From positions 299,616 to 363,615 of the forward strand of contig VCMS01000015.1 in NCBI GenBank assembly GCA_022539475.1: 64,000 nucleotides of DNA, given 5' to 3'. The notes below the pieces were generated by a model. That model did not search any database, was not told where the DNA came from, and saw only the letters and a program-made list of their open reading frames with translations. The translations under genes were made by a program, and so were the position numbers. The DNA comes from Gracilaria domingensis (Eukaryota > Rhodophyta > Florideophyceae > Gracilariales > Gracilariaceae). This document shows, piece by piece, positions 19,591 to 31,420 of this stretch; positions within the stretch are counted from its first letter, which is position 1; every line of letters begins with the position of its first letter.

Positions 19591-20760
19591 TACTGATACA
19601 GAAGATATATCTCTCGAGAGAGATATATCGTGGATATACTGTATTTGATTTATTAGAGGCGCATATGCGCCTGTCTAGAGCTCCTGCAACTAATCTGGCT
19701 CAGCGGGGAGATACGCGGTTTAGCAGGTTTACGCTATCTCGAACAGTACTTAAGTAGAGAGCTAGTTGTCGGTGAACGACTTCACTGTCATTAATCATCA
19801 ATAATCATCTGTGGACCCCATTTTTGGGGGAAACAGCGCGGGTGATGACAAACCCAAGGAGAGCGACACAAGAAATGCTCGAGAGTACCAGCCCAAAGGT
19901 GCAACAGATATCAACGTAGCTCAGACGTCTGCAGGAGCAGACAGTACAACCCCAAGATAGATAGGAGTTCCCCCGCAGACTGAAAGCAGGGGAAAGGTTC
20001 AAACGAGAATATGGCTCGGCGTTCGATGCCGAATGCCAACACAACGACAGAATGCAGCGCCAACAGACCAACACACCAAGGCTGTCGGCAGAACAGTAGA
20101 ATGGGCAGGGCCAAGTCGTTCGATCCTGTCGTCGATACCACCACAAACCTAACAACCAGGCGAGGTGGCGACAGGAATGGAACCAGTGCAATGCGTAACA
20201 CTGCCCACGTCCGTCCGAGAGAACGGGTATGTAGATATGATCGCGATGTGCGGACGGGCCCAATGGAGGGCAGCACAAGGCGACTGTGTAGGCAACGGCG
20301 GGAGACCGGGCCGCCGGGAATAAGGAAATGTAGGGGGAAAGGTTGGTGGCAGAAAGGCGCAGACTGCGCTGAGGGAAGGTGGGATTGCCAAAGGAAAGAA
20401 GGTTGGTGACGACGGAAAGGGAGGAAGAAAGGCGAGAGAGGCAAGGATGGGGGGGGGGGGGTCGTCGAGGGGGGAAGTGGTCTGCCCGAGTCGAGTTGGC
20501 GGTGAGGTCTCGAACTCGGGGGTTTATATCTACAATTATGATGTTGCGCATGCCCTAAGTTGTAATCTGATTTTCGTCTCCTGACAAATACCCTAGCACT
20601 TCTCACCATATCCATGGTAGGGAGTGATGTCATTCTACGGGTCTTCATTATGTAGGTCGGTGGTTGGCCAGATTTCATCTGGCTATTTAGGTTCTCAATT
20701 AGTTCTTCGGGTAATATCCGTCTTCCACATGATACCCTAGTATTCGTTCTGTTCGCTTCG
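19591..20760. other. Unassigned region with palindromes and a 13-base G run
   Basis: A perfect palindrome made of GATATATCTCTC and its complement lies near 19602-19628, and GGCGCATATGCGCC near 19658. Downstream, 20449-20461 is an uninterrupted run of G. Open frames on both strands (plus 20011-20409; minus 20551-19805) overlap each other and show no domain. The layout resembles an LTR and leader of some other retroelement, but no second LTR or enzyme frame supports it. Confidence 0.35.
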
Positions 20761-20960
20761 TTATGTTCATTTCTAACTGGTCATTGCTGATCTGGCGTGG
20801 GGGCGTCTGCCAGTTCTTCTGGTATTATCCATGTGGACTTGCTAACATGCTGTCTTTCCGGTTACCTCTTGTCGTATATCACATACCAAAACAGATCTTT
20901 GTTAACCTCGTCGTCAGACCTCCCAAATTAATCTTCGACTTTCTTCCCGTCATTGTTACA

Positions 20961-21365
20961 ATGTCAACCACGAAAGAAGTGCTAGCTACTGATACGGACG
21001 ACGATACGGACCGTTCTGACGTTCCGGTTGCAAAATCGACATGCGTTATTGAACATAAGGCTAAAGAGGTAACGGCAGATACAATCCAGTGTGACAAGGA
21101 CGCCGCGCTCGCCGACGAGGACGACGACGAAGAATGTACCGAAGCCCAGCTATTCGCGTGTGAGGAGGTTCTGTATGACTTTCTTTTCAAGCGAGGAGTG
21201 TCGATGGATGAGCTGAAGGAAAGCCTTAGCGAGCTCCCCGAACTATTAGTGCGCGGGATTGGCGTTGGGCTGGCACTCTCGATGATAGCGCTGCGCTCTC
21301 CCTCTCGCGCACTGGAGCTCCATCTCGTTCATGTCGCTGTCAAAGCGATGTTGTCTACTGATTGA
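20961..21365 (+). CDS. Small acidic hypothetical protein
   Basis: From the ATG at 20961 (MSTTKEVLATDTDDDTDRSD) the frame gives 134 residues. The first ~65 are strongly acidic with a DEDDDEE tract. The last ~70 form a likely helical domain with hydrophobic stretches (LPELLVRGIGVGLALSMIALRS). An ATG-like start at 20763 would add 66 residues of hydrophobic sequence that looks untranslated. I do not recognise a family. It ends just before the 46-bp repeat array. Confidence 0.4.
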   Translation: MSTTKEVLATDTDDDTDRSDVPVAKSTCVIEHKAKEVTADTIQCDKDAALADEDDDEECTEAQLFACEEVLYDFLFKRGVSMDELKESLSELPELLVRGIGVGLALSMIALRSPSRALELHLVHVAVKAMLSTD

Positions 21366-21425
21366 CACTCCCTCATCCTTTCTTGCTCTTGCATTAAACT
21401 GAGTGTGGCATTGTACTGGTTCCTA

Positions 21426-21912
21426 CGGCGCGACGCATGATGTCCACTTCTCTCTGCGTTATCGCGCCACGGCGGCGCGACGCGTAACATGCTGCATTTG
21501 CGTCGTTGCGCCTCGTGGGCGCGACGCGCAACACCCGGTCAGGCGCTGACGCGCCAGAGCGGCAGGACGCGCAACATCCTGTTTTTACGCCCTCGCGCCT
21601 CGCCGCGGCACGACGCGTGCGTCATTCAGGTTCTGCGTTGCCGCACCTCGCCGAGGCACGACGCGCGCAGATATCAGTTCCAGTTCCGTCGCACCTCGGC
21701 GGAGCGACGCACGCAACATTCAGCTTCCGCTCCGTCGCGCCTCTGCAGCGCGACGCGCTCATGATTCAGCTTTAGCGTTGTCGAGTCTCCACGGCGTGAC
21801 GCGTGCAACAATCAGCTCCCGCGCCGTCGCGCCTCGGCGGCGCCACGCGCGCAACTTCCAGCTTCCGCTCCGTCGCGCCTCGGCGGGGCGACACGCGCAA
21901 CGTGAAGCTGGA
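21426..21912. repeat. Tandem array of ~46-bp hairpin-forming repeats (11 units)
   Basis: Each unit carries CGTCGCGCCTC followed by GGCGGCGCGACGCGCGCAAC or a variant, so the two GC-rich arms (GTCGCGCC / GGCGCGAC) can pair. The GCGACGC core (or a variant of it) recurs at 21430, 21477, 21521, ~21564, 21610, 21658, 21704, 21750, 21796, 21842 and 21888. Most steps are 46 bp. Between arms lies a spacer like ATTCAGCTTCCGCTC. The frames that run through it are by-products of the repeat. Confidence 0.8.
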
Positions 21913-22281
21913 AAGCAGGAGGGGGAAAGTGCAGCTTCCACGCTGCACTTTCTTTATCTCCCTGGCGAGATATGGGAAAAGTCCTGGCGGGGGTGTCCTG
22001 GGAGGTTGCAGGACAAAAAAAGTCTTTTGGGGTGTCCCAAGGACGGCGGGTCACCCCCTAAGAAACGCCACTACACTATCTTCTACAATAAAGTATATGT
22101 GTAAACGACCACTTCAATTACTTGCTATGACACTTCTGGGGAACTGGAAATATCGTACAAAACATTTTTCTGGCCCTACTGGACCCAAAGACGAAAGTTG
22201 GAGAGATCGATCAGAGCTTTTCATTGAACTTTAAAACAAGGAAAACGACCTATTCCTTCTTGAGGTACATCTCAAACAATT
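21913..22281. other. Gap between repeat array and DUF7869-type gene
   Basis: No gene recognised. GTGTCCC and GGGGTGTCC patterns occur near 21990-22045. An AATAAA-like signal for a plus-strand transcript (ACAATAAAG) lies at 22086. Confidence 0.35.
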
Positions 22282-24264
22282 TTAGAAGCTTTCTTCCCAA
22301 CAAGCACCATCCCCAAAGTAAGCCTGCTCAATCTCGTCGTTATGCGCGTAATAACGCTTCAAAACGTTCTTTTTGAGATATTCTTTTCTGTTTGCTTCCT
22401 GCGCTGACGGAACGTCAGACAAGGCAATCCATCTCGCGGTAAACTTACTCAGCTCTTCGCTAGACGTAGCAGTGATAACAGAGTTTGTTTCAACATTTCG
22501 CTTTAACAACCTCACCTTGTGCTCTGTAGCGCTTGAAGTATACTCCTTCACAGTCATTATGCCCGGTTCAGATGACTTGAACATAAATACATGATACTTG
22601 GTAATTCTGAACGTGCTAGGAACAGTAAAGAATGAACTCAAGAGCTTTTTCCACTCGATCTATCGCTCTGCAGTGGAACAAAGGACGCAGTTGCTTTCAG
22701 AACTATCATGAATTACCTGCATCATATCTTCTGGACACTTCACATTTCTTTCCTTAAGTCTACGTTTCACTAATCCGAAGGCCCCATCGCAGGTGTTCTT
22801 TGTATGGCCAGCTACCAAGCAGTGCAGCGTTATCGAATCTTCTTTTCCGGAAAGCACTCTCCATGCTAAATAAAACAACATAAACTTGTTTTTGTTTTGA
22901 CCCGCACAATTATCTGCATGAAACAGTAACGTCCTCACACTCGTGTTTTCCCGCTTGTAACGTTCTATAGAGTCGTGCAACATAGATCCAACTTCGTTCG
23001 TAGTCTTGTTTCCGGGCCAATGTCCTTCCGGAAGCCCATATATTCTAGTTGTTTTCGAATTGCTCACATGAACGCCAAAGAAATCAAATTTCAAGCCTGT
23101 GACGAAATGTAGCTGCCCTGGTTGACGAAGCAAATGAGGCAGAAGCACCTTTTCAGCAAAATCCAAGACGAAATGCGCCCGATCATCCCATGAGGGAGCT
23201 GCACGGTGCAGTTCTTTGTAGAATGAAAACTCATGAGCGGCATCTAATCTGTGCTTTTCCCGGGCGCTACGTAAAGCTTCTCGGGTATTCATGTCAGATG
23301 TGATTCCTATTGTATTCTTCAACTTTGTAGATGTGTCGCAAAAATCGCTTCCGCTTTTCATAATTCGAAGACAAGAACAATGCTTCTTCCATACTCTGCA
23401 GAAAGAATCTTTAACGAGTGGTTGTGCAGGGCGCTTCTGCGCAGTACCGGTTTCCTCGAAAAATGCCGACATGATGTTATTCCATTCTTTCTTATACTCG
23501 TTGTGAACCATTGTCTTTGTCGTTGAATTGGGGAGAAACAAAACAGGAGTTTCTTCTGCTGAACCTCGTCCTGTAGAGCAGGCCATTGCATTAATCTCCC
23601 CATATCTTTGCGAGAAGTACAACGCAATCATCGACTGAGCCGACAGATGCCCTTTCTTTCTGTTCTGTTCTCTACTGGTGTGCATCAAAAATGATGGCTT
23701 TGAAACAACAGTGTTGGCGAAACCGGTTACAGTACGTGGATGGAGCTGTGTTATTGCTGCAAACGCATTCAAACAAAGACTGACGCCGCGTAAAGCATAC
23801 TGCGTAGTTAGCCTTGTAGTAGTAGAATCATTTCGTTTTCTTCGTTTGGGCGGGTTAGTAGTTCTCAATGTGGATGGAAGCAGTTCGTTGTACCGTTCTG
23901 GTGGTGCCGCAAGTGCAAAAAGTATGCTTTTCACTGTGATCGCCCGCTCAATTTCGTTCATGGATCCGAAGCTCAGGGCCAGCGTTGTGCTGTTTTCGAA
24001 TCCACACTGTGGGTCGCACGTGCATTTTGCCATGTATTGAGCATGATGATGCAAAGAGTAGTACTCTTTGCGGCTGTCGGAATCGGGTGAATGCGTGTGT
24101 TCTGAATGGTTTGTCTTATTTGTAGGGGGAACTAAGCGGCCTTCTTCGTCGCCAAGATCTGGACTGCTGTTGCGATCGGGAGAACGGATGCAATTGTTTG
24201 CAGCGTGATTTAGATCGCGTTCTTGAATTACTTCGATGTCGCAAAGGAGATGGTCAGGTTCCAT
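22282..24264 (-). CDS. DUF7869-type protein (RNase H-fold transposase-like), probably one 57-nt intron
   Basis: From ATG 24264 (MEPDHLLCDIEV) the frame runs 534 codons to a TAG at 22660-22662, and homologous-looking sequence continues in the same frame to 22282. Motifs from about residue 390 on, FDFFGVH, LPEGHWPGNKT, LLFHADNCAGQNKNKFMLFYL and LVAGHTKNTCDGAFGLVKRRL, are those I associate with DUF7869 proteins, thought to derive from DDE transposases. The Asp of HADNC is a candidate catalytic residue. A Cys-X3-Cys pair (CTCDPQC) near residue 82 may bind metal. The TAG is the last codon of a phase-0 stretch 22716-22660 that begins CAG|GTAATT and ends GATAG, exactly 57 nt. Splicing would give exons of 516 and 126 codons (641 residues). 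Alternatively the TAG is a nonsense mutation, because residues inside the putative intron (VIHDSSESN) look coding. Confidence 0.65.
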
Positions 24265-24300
24265 AATGACGTGAGCTCGGCACGATGGGGTCAAAATCAA

Positions 24301-26079
24301 AACGTACTGTAGACCGCCTTATCGGTTCAAAACGTATTATGCAATTATCTTGGTTTCTTCTTCAAGTTATTTTTGGAGCTGAAACGAAACCATGAAATGT
24401 CATTTAAAATATCTTTCGTTCTAGTGCTCCATAACGTGCGTCAAAAACATCAATAGAAAGCTCTTAAACAGAGCTTTTTGGTAGTGTGCTTATCTCTATG
24501 TGCCTCAAAATGGTCATAGCGAGTAATTAAAGTGGTCGGTTACACATATTCAACTCTACGTCATCTTGCGACTTCTACGCGACACAGCCCCTCCGGGGCC
24601 GCTCGTCGCTCTGCGCATGCAGCCGACTCTGGGGCCGCCACTGTGCAACCCCGACGCCGTCCGTTCACACAGCCTCACAGGGGCCGCAGGTCCGGACTAG
24701 GTTGGTTCGTGCTCTTGCTCTGCAAAGCCAGAAGGCACCCGCTTTGGACAGATCTCGACAGTGGCACTTCCTAAGCCACATACTAACACAATCTAGTACA
24801 TATTAATTCTCAATTAACCAAACGAAACTAATAAGTCCTTGCCAGGCGCGTCCATACACGTTCTATGTGGTATAATGGAGCCTTGTGCTCAAAGGCGCGT
24901 AAAGGCAATATTTTATCGAGTAAAGCTCCATCCGATCGAGATTACTATACTTCATAAACAGCGATTGATAGCAGCAAAACCCAGAGCTGGACTAGTACGT
25001 TTTTGCAACAAATTAGCTCACTTGGAGTTTTTCGGTATGCTTTTTGAGCTTAAAGACGCTCCCTGTGTGTTCGCACCTCGTTTTGGGAAAACCGTTGGGA
25101 ATGGAATTAATTGGCATCCTATACGGTCTTTTCTTCTCGATTATGAAAAAGTCGTGGGATCCTGCGAAGGTCTTTGATTGGCAAGAGATGTTTGGTAACG
25201 TTGAGGTGGTGCGCTTGGATGCCTGGATAGAACATGGCGTTTACTACAAAATCTTGTTGCGACTAAGACAAGACGTACGATTGCAAATAATTTTGACAAC
25301 GACGGAAGATTGTTGATGAGTGTTAGTAGCAAGGATTTTACCCAAAGACGGAGAGAAGGTTTTATGAAGCTTCTATTGTGAGAAAATGGTTTAACAGTTA
25401 ATTTAAAATTGCTTTCAGAACTAGCAGATAGGCCCCAAAGATAACTTTGTTCCGTAGTTGACCTCAGCTATCACGTTAAGAGCTCCACTCATGAACAGGA
25501 TAAATTTTGTTATTATTGTTTTTGCTTTTTGTTTTCAAAACAAAGTTACTACTCTGCGATCTCTGCACATATGATCGTTTTTCTTGCTTGTAATTGAATT
25601 TTGTGCTTAAAATTTTATTTTCTTTGCAACTTTTATCAGTTATCACTAATCTAAATCTTGGCGGGGCCGTAAAGATTTTCGACACACTACTGCTCAGTTG
25701 CTTGTAGCATGTTTGTTTTAGATTTTGACACTGGAAACACTGGTTGGCAATGCTACTACTTGTTATGGTGAATATTGTATTTCTATCAAAATGTTTGAAA
25801 ACTCAAACTAAATTGTGAATTGTAATGTCAACTACTTACTGTTGTGTTTAGAATTCGGTTTTGGTTTCTTTGTAATGTGTTTTTATTTACTTCTATCTAT
25901 GTTGTTTTTCTGCTAGGCACATTAGTTTCTAGTAGAACTGAAAGTTTCGGGTTGACTACAGAGGGAGAAGAAGTAAGAATCGATTTCGCGAGCAGCGAAC
26001 CGCTTATATAGACTTTTCAACCCCCGAAAACAGCCCAGAAACCAACATTATACCTCCAGGAACCAATTAGGCCTATTTT
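24301..26079. other. Intergenic region, no recognised gene
   Basis: A frame at 24839-25177 and an overlapping one at 25044-25316 (WDPAKVFDWQEMFGNVEVVRLDAW) look slightly protein-like but match nothing I know. The rest is AT-rich. A short hairpin (AGCTCT / AGAGCT) lies near 24460-24478. Confidence 0.35.
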
Positions 26080-27001
26080 GGCAGGGAAGAGCGGGAAGAA
26101 GCGTATATGAAGCGATCTGCATAATGGAACACAAATATTTCAAATACATCGCGATAATAAATACAAATTTGCTTTGCTGTATTAATGCACGTGAGTACAT
26201 GACATCACAAGATGTACTTTACGCAAGACGGAGAAAACCCGTCAATGTTTGTATTTGGCGTGACTGGAAATTTGTTTCCATTACAGTAAGAAATTTGTCA
26301 GTAGATCCGTGATTAGAATTGCATCAGTCATCACTCACTAAATCCATCAACTGCACATCAGATGTTAAGTTAGTGGCTTTGTTTAGCACTCTTGAGAAAA
26401 GCTTAAACAACCAAAATTTTGCATGAGATGTTGATCTCATCGAAGTACTTCAAAATTAGTATTCAGAGCTCAAAACCGTTAAGAGAAAGAGCAAATACTT
26501 GCAAAAGCTCATCAAATTTTATAGTGTTAACTTTACAAAAAAAGCCAAAAATGTTCTACTTTTAGAATGCTGAGGTTTGAATTTGGCCTTTTAAGTTTAA
26601 AAATTAATTTGATCCCATTGAAGTACTAGAAGAACAGAAGTGAGAAATTGAAAGACTTCGATGCCTTCCGCTTCTACGACGAAGGCTCAAGGCTTGGAAA
26701 GCTGATAAGTTCGAACTTATCTCGCAACTCATCATGTTAACTTCAAATGTTATCCGTGATGACTTTTGAAGTTATCATTAAAATAATTGCGTAGGGTTCA
26801 TCCGTCATTGTTGCTTTTTAGACACGCTATTTTGCGTGACAATACCCTTTTGCAACAATGCAGATTGAAAATTATTAAATTAAACCAGATTTCCTCAAAC
26901 ATTTGACTATCAGTTTTGTCGTAATTTGTGAAGTTACATTACATGTACCGTTTTTAATTACAATATCCACCCGTTTTACGAAATTCCCGAGTTTCCCAGT
27001 A
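26080..27001 (+). repeat. Dispersed ~0.9-kb repeat, copy 2
   Basis: Inverted copy of 299-1214. The right edge reads GAAATTCCCGAGTTTCCC, complementary to the left edge of copy 1. The left edge GGCAGGGAAGAGCGGGAA is a weaker version of the same terminal sequence. It lacks a transposase frame. Confidence 0.7.
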
Positions 27002-28217
27002 AGCTTTTGATTAAACCCCAATTACATCATTTTTGGTAGTGTACTTAAACGTACACTTCATCCATTTAATACTCCTTCTTCGACTATTGTTACACGTTGT
27101 CGAGCGTAGCTACATGGCTGAGATGGCGAAATGGCCGAGTAACATCGTTGGCAGCGTTCATTGCTCTAGCAAGGGCTTTCCTAGTCCCAACATTTGCTCT
27201 CGCCGATCTCATGAACTAACATGGGCGAATCCTACTCGTGAAAACGTTCCACCCATCCACAAGCAGGTGCTTCCATTGTAGTCTTTTCTTTGACCGACAC
27301 CCCAAATTCAAAACCGGAGAGGGCTACAGTTTACGACTTGTAGAAAAGTTTAAAACGCTCCGCACCAATACGAAAGAGTCTTCGACCAGGCCCTTAAGTT
27401 TCTTTTCCCCCAAACAATCGTTTCGTCCTTAATATCTCGTCTGGCCATCCGGGTGCTGATCCGTAAAACATTAAGAACAAGCGTATGAAATCGTGGATGA
27501 GACAGTCAAACCCCATCTTATCTGCAACCCATCTTTTTAGGGTAGACAACTTCTCAATCTTTCCATTTTACAGCACAGCTTTTCCGCTGAAATCGCTCTT
27601 CACATACACGATGTTCTAAGGAGCGATAGAAAAACTTGGAAGCAGCTTGATATTTAATGATGAAGGCAATGTCTACAATGATGATGACAAATCGCCTTTC
27701 ACATCCACTCTCAGGGAGCTGCGGGAAAGTGTAGTTTGACAGTTACTCAACTAATTGAGCAACTTTCGGTATAAAATTTCTTCTTCAAAACAGTTCCGAG
27801 AGATATAAGTATATGCCTTAAAGCGCACCAAACTAATAGTTAATTCTCGTTTAATGCATTGGATACTCGAATTTATACAGAAAAATACTATTGCTGAACA
27901 GATAAACCATGTAAACAAAACCATTAGCAATGATGGTGAAATATTGTCAAATAGTATTCAGAAGTAATTTTCTTATCTTGCACTTAAACCAAAATAATGA
28001 AGCAGAAATTCTCAGTTCTAAGTCAATTTGTCACCCATTGAATGAAAACAAAATTTGCATTGTATCTATTATACTCATGGTTCTAGTCAATACAAAAGTA
28101 GCTCACTTTTCGAAACAATGTTGTACTCTTTGCCCAGCGCAAAGTATAAAACATATTTGTAAACAGGCTGCTTGAATAAACATTTTACTTTCTTTAGAAC
28201 ATCAATTTTCTAACAAA
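27002..28217. other. Intergenic region, no recognised gene
   Basis: Frames at 27033-27281 and 27238-27432 on the plus strand and 27930-28175 have no features I recognise. The stretch is AT-rich and separates repeat copy 2 from the spliced gene on the minus strand. Confidence 0.35.
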
Positions 28218-29157
28218 TTACGTACTCTCCACAACTTCAAAGGCGTTGAAAGTCCTACCATAGCATCCATAGGAATCTGTATGAGCCTTGAGCCTTATGT
28301 AAACTAACTTTGTTCCGTCTTTGTAAATCATATTATACGTCTCCAACGTGCGCTCCACAACAAATGGAAGATGAAACCGTGCCTTCGAATGAACGTCTTC
28401 TGCATTATGTGACCGTAGCTCCTTCAGTGCACTCTCAAATCCAAGAAAATCAGGATGAAACGTAGTATACTGCCCTTGTAGAGATGATTTGAGCCACTTC
28501 GAGTGCATTAATTTGAGATCTGTCAATGGTCGTGGCCATTTGACATCCAGTTCTAAGTAATTACCCTCATCGACAACATGAATGGTAAAGTCTTCATGAG
28601 AAACTCCTGATGGAAGATGGACAACCACAGTACAGCGCTTCGTAGTAGTGTGTGGTTCAGTCCATTCTGAAAGAAGCCTAAATGGCATGAATACTTTTCC
28701 CGACATCAGCACTTCACTTCCGTCACCTCCAATTGAATGTCTGTCATATGAAGACTCTTCAACTGAGTCACCATTATCTGACCCATCTGTTGCTCTATGA
28801 CTGCGGAGAACAGAACTATCTGGCAAGCCTGTAGATGTCCGACCAAGATTAGGTTCTTCATCGTCGTCTGTGCTTCTTTGTTAGCCTCAATACATCCAAA
28901 GCATAACAAGGTTATTTTCAGCACTTAACTTTAGACAAAATACCCATTTCCTTTAAAAGACGCAAGTATCTGGTGCGGAAGGTGGGTAGACGATGTTGGC
29001 GAAATATATCTTCAGAGTTCCACACTGCAGACACAGGTTCTTTACCAGTTAACTGACCAGTTGTTAGGCGTTTGGTAAGAAGTCTGATGGCCTTAGATTT
29101 CTTAGTAAATCTGGGGACGCGTTTCGTTTGCTTTTGACGCTGCAGCGAGAGCGGCAT
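28218..29157 (-). CDS. Spliced gene: CS/HSP20-like domain protein of unknown role
   Basis: ATG at 29157 opens a frame (MPLSLQRQKQTKRVPRFTKK). Splicing out 28924-28876 (49 nt, GTGCTG...GGCTAACAAAG, with a CTAAC branch-like box) joins it in frame to the long downstream frame: exons of 233 and 658 nt make 296 residues. Residues ~30-75 contain GQLTGKEPVSAVWNSEDIFRQHRLPTFRTR, a motif-rich short domain. The middle is Ser/Asp-rich. The C-terminal ~165 residues start FMPFRLLSEWTEPHTTTKRCTVVVHLPSGVSHEDFTIHVVDEGNYLELDVKWP, which looks like the beta-sandwich of CS/alpha-crystallin proteins. I infer a two-domain protein, possibly linked to mobile DNA in related genomes. The function is not known. Confidence 0.6.
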
Positions 29158-29391
29158 GGTGAATTGATTGAGGTTGCTTGCGGTGGGATGGGAAGCACTC
29201 CGTTAGACCATCTAGCTGGTTTGTTCTCGATGTTTGATTGTTCTTAAGTACTGTAACCATTCTTAGTATTTCACTTGTAGAATCATGATGAGCTTCTAAT
29301 TCACGCGGTATGAATCTACGTTGATCTTGAAAGTATCACTTTCTGAGATCTGAGATCTCCAATCGAAAACTCAAGGTATTGTCTAGGAATT

Positions 29392-30305
29392 GGCAGGGAA
29401 ACTCGGGAATTGCGAAAAAAGCAGAATATTTGACGAGCCTTACGTATGTCAACCGTATGTAAGTATGCTAAATTTAAAGTTACCCTAGAATTAGAACTAA
29501 AAGACGAGCCAGCCATGCAACGGTTTAAAAAGATCTTACGAAAGAAGAATACTGCCTATTGGGAAAGGTATCAATCTGGACTTTACCTTTGTATTGATTG
29601 ATGTACAGTAGACTAATGAGCGTTTGTTCTCTTTAGCAACATTTCAGTCATCAACTACATGTACAAGAGTTACATCGGTTGATGACTTTTGTAGAGTTCT
29701 TGAGATCAGTGAAACGAGTGTCATTTTCAAATGAGACTTCAATCTCAAACAAGAGCTCAATCATAATAGTGTTGAGCTTCGACAATCAAATAATTTGATA
29801 ATGTAGAAAAAAAGCTTTTCGAAGTCTCATTTTGTTACCTACACCGAAAACTGGCAAAATGTTGCAAGTTGTCACCTCTGTAGCTTAAAATTCGTTTGTT
29901 TAGGAATATTCAAATGTTAAGCTCACGAAACTACAAGTTGAAATTAACAGGCGTACCTAATATCCAAGACATTAACACTTTCTAACACCAAAGCTCAGGC
30001 GTCTGGAAGGTGATGTTATGCATGTTATCAAAAGTTCACGATGATAAGTTCGAAGTCATCATCAATATATTCAAATTTATCATTAAAATAATAGTAAAGG
30101 CTTTGTCAGGGCCATTCTTCTTTTAGCATGCCTACTGTATTGTGCACATGAGCTTTCGTGTATGCAAAGTTAAAATTTATCTGTTTGTAACTTACCACAT
30201 TTGGGAAAAGCCTTGCTGTAAACATTATTTATCAACGCTTTTACTGCTTATTGAACTATAGTTTTTAAAAATAGTTCATTTTCTGCATTTCCCGAGTTTC
30301 ATAGT
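29392..30305. repeat. Dispersed ~0.9-kb repeat, copy 3, with terminal inverted repeats
   Basis: It begins CAGGGAAACTCGGGAATTGC and ends ATTTCCCGAGTTTCATAGTG, so GAAACTCGGGAAW is inverted at the two ends. Internal hairpins and tracts of the type found in copies 1 and 2 (TCATCAACT..., CATCAGATG) recur. It has no transposase frame; it is a MITE-like element. Confidence 0.6.
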
Positions 30306-31420
30306 GTAATGTGCAGTAATGTTCATGTAAGATATTTCAGACATGTCAAGGGAAATGTTTCCTCTCGGGATGTTACATGACTGACGCTAGCAAAAGCATA
30401 CGTTTGAAAATTACAAACTTCTGACATTCAAAATGTATATATATGTTGCAATATGACAATATATATGTGATGGGAAGTGAATATAGAGTTCACGGACAAT
30501 ATTACATTGCTCTTCATGATCTGTGATGATGACATATTTCAACAGACGTTCATGACAATGAAGTACTCTTTACTGTTTGTCTGTGTTGCTAGTTAATGTT
30601 TTGTGTACCATTAATAATTTTAAAATATCGTGACATGAACGATGCGTATATGTGCTTAGACTAGGACATATGTACAGAAAAACGAGGCTTTTAACTTTCC
30701 CAATGCTTCAATTCCGCCCTTCATTTTAAAACCTATCAAAGAGATGTTAATTCTTACTTAAATATAGCTTTCACCTTGGCCTTCATCTTTAACCTTTTTA
30801 AACTATAGTGAAATGTATAAGGAGCTTAAAAGCGTATATGTTTCAAGATTCAAGTTTCCGATTGATGAAGGGAAGCCTCACAATCTTGCACCGGTGCCGG
30901 TCATTACCAAACTTACTTTCAAAAATGTACGTCGGAGAATGCGGCTGTTGGGACTAGGAAAAAAGAGAAGGGTAAAAAATTACACAACTTCATTACGTAG
31001 GTGCACGTACCATACCGCAATTTGTTAAGAGGGAGTAGGGCTTTATCTTCAAATCAGGAAATGAATTCGGGTGCTCTTGTAAATCTTTTGAAACACAAAT
31101 TCACTGCTGCCATCCAATTTCGAAACATACAATAGTGATGCAAAAAGATATATAGGGTTATTTTACACACCTTATGTCGTCAACGGAGAAGTACAACGTG
31201 TACAAATTTTGCTTGGGTTTAAAGTCGTTAGGCAAAAAAGACAAGAATATTTCGTTCGTAATCTGTAGAAGGTCAAACTTTGTCTGTCATCAACTGGCAA
31301 AGTTGATACGGATCTTCGCCTTCCTTGTCGCAGCTGACGAAAAACATGGATGCATCTGGCTTTTTCGACCTCTCTTCTTCAATCATGTCAACCTGCCCTG
31401 GTATTCGATAAAATACCCAT
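30306..31420. other. Intergenic region, no recognised gene
   Basis: AT-rich, with a 71-codon frame at 30813-31028 and a 106-codon frame at 31174-31494, neither recognised. The second lies just ahead of the Harbinger-like fragment in a different frame and may be its decayed upstream part. Confidence 0.35.

Noticed and set aside
19805-20678. Two long overlapping minus-strand frames (248 and 255 codons) and a plus-strand frame
   Set aside because: Low-complexity Pro/Ser/Cys-rich products in three frames at once over a G-run region; none has a domain.
21489-21775. Arg/Ala-rich frames of 89-91 codons
   Set aside because: They are translations of the 46-bp repeat array in two frames.
21426-21912. 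CRISPR-like array
   Set aside because: Unit and spacing are near-identical end to end, there are no unique spacers, and the context is eukaryotic.
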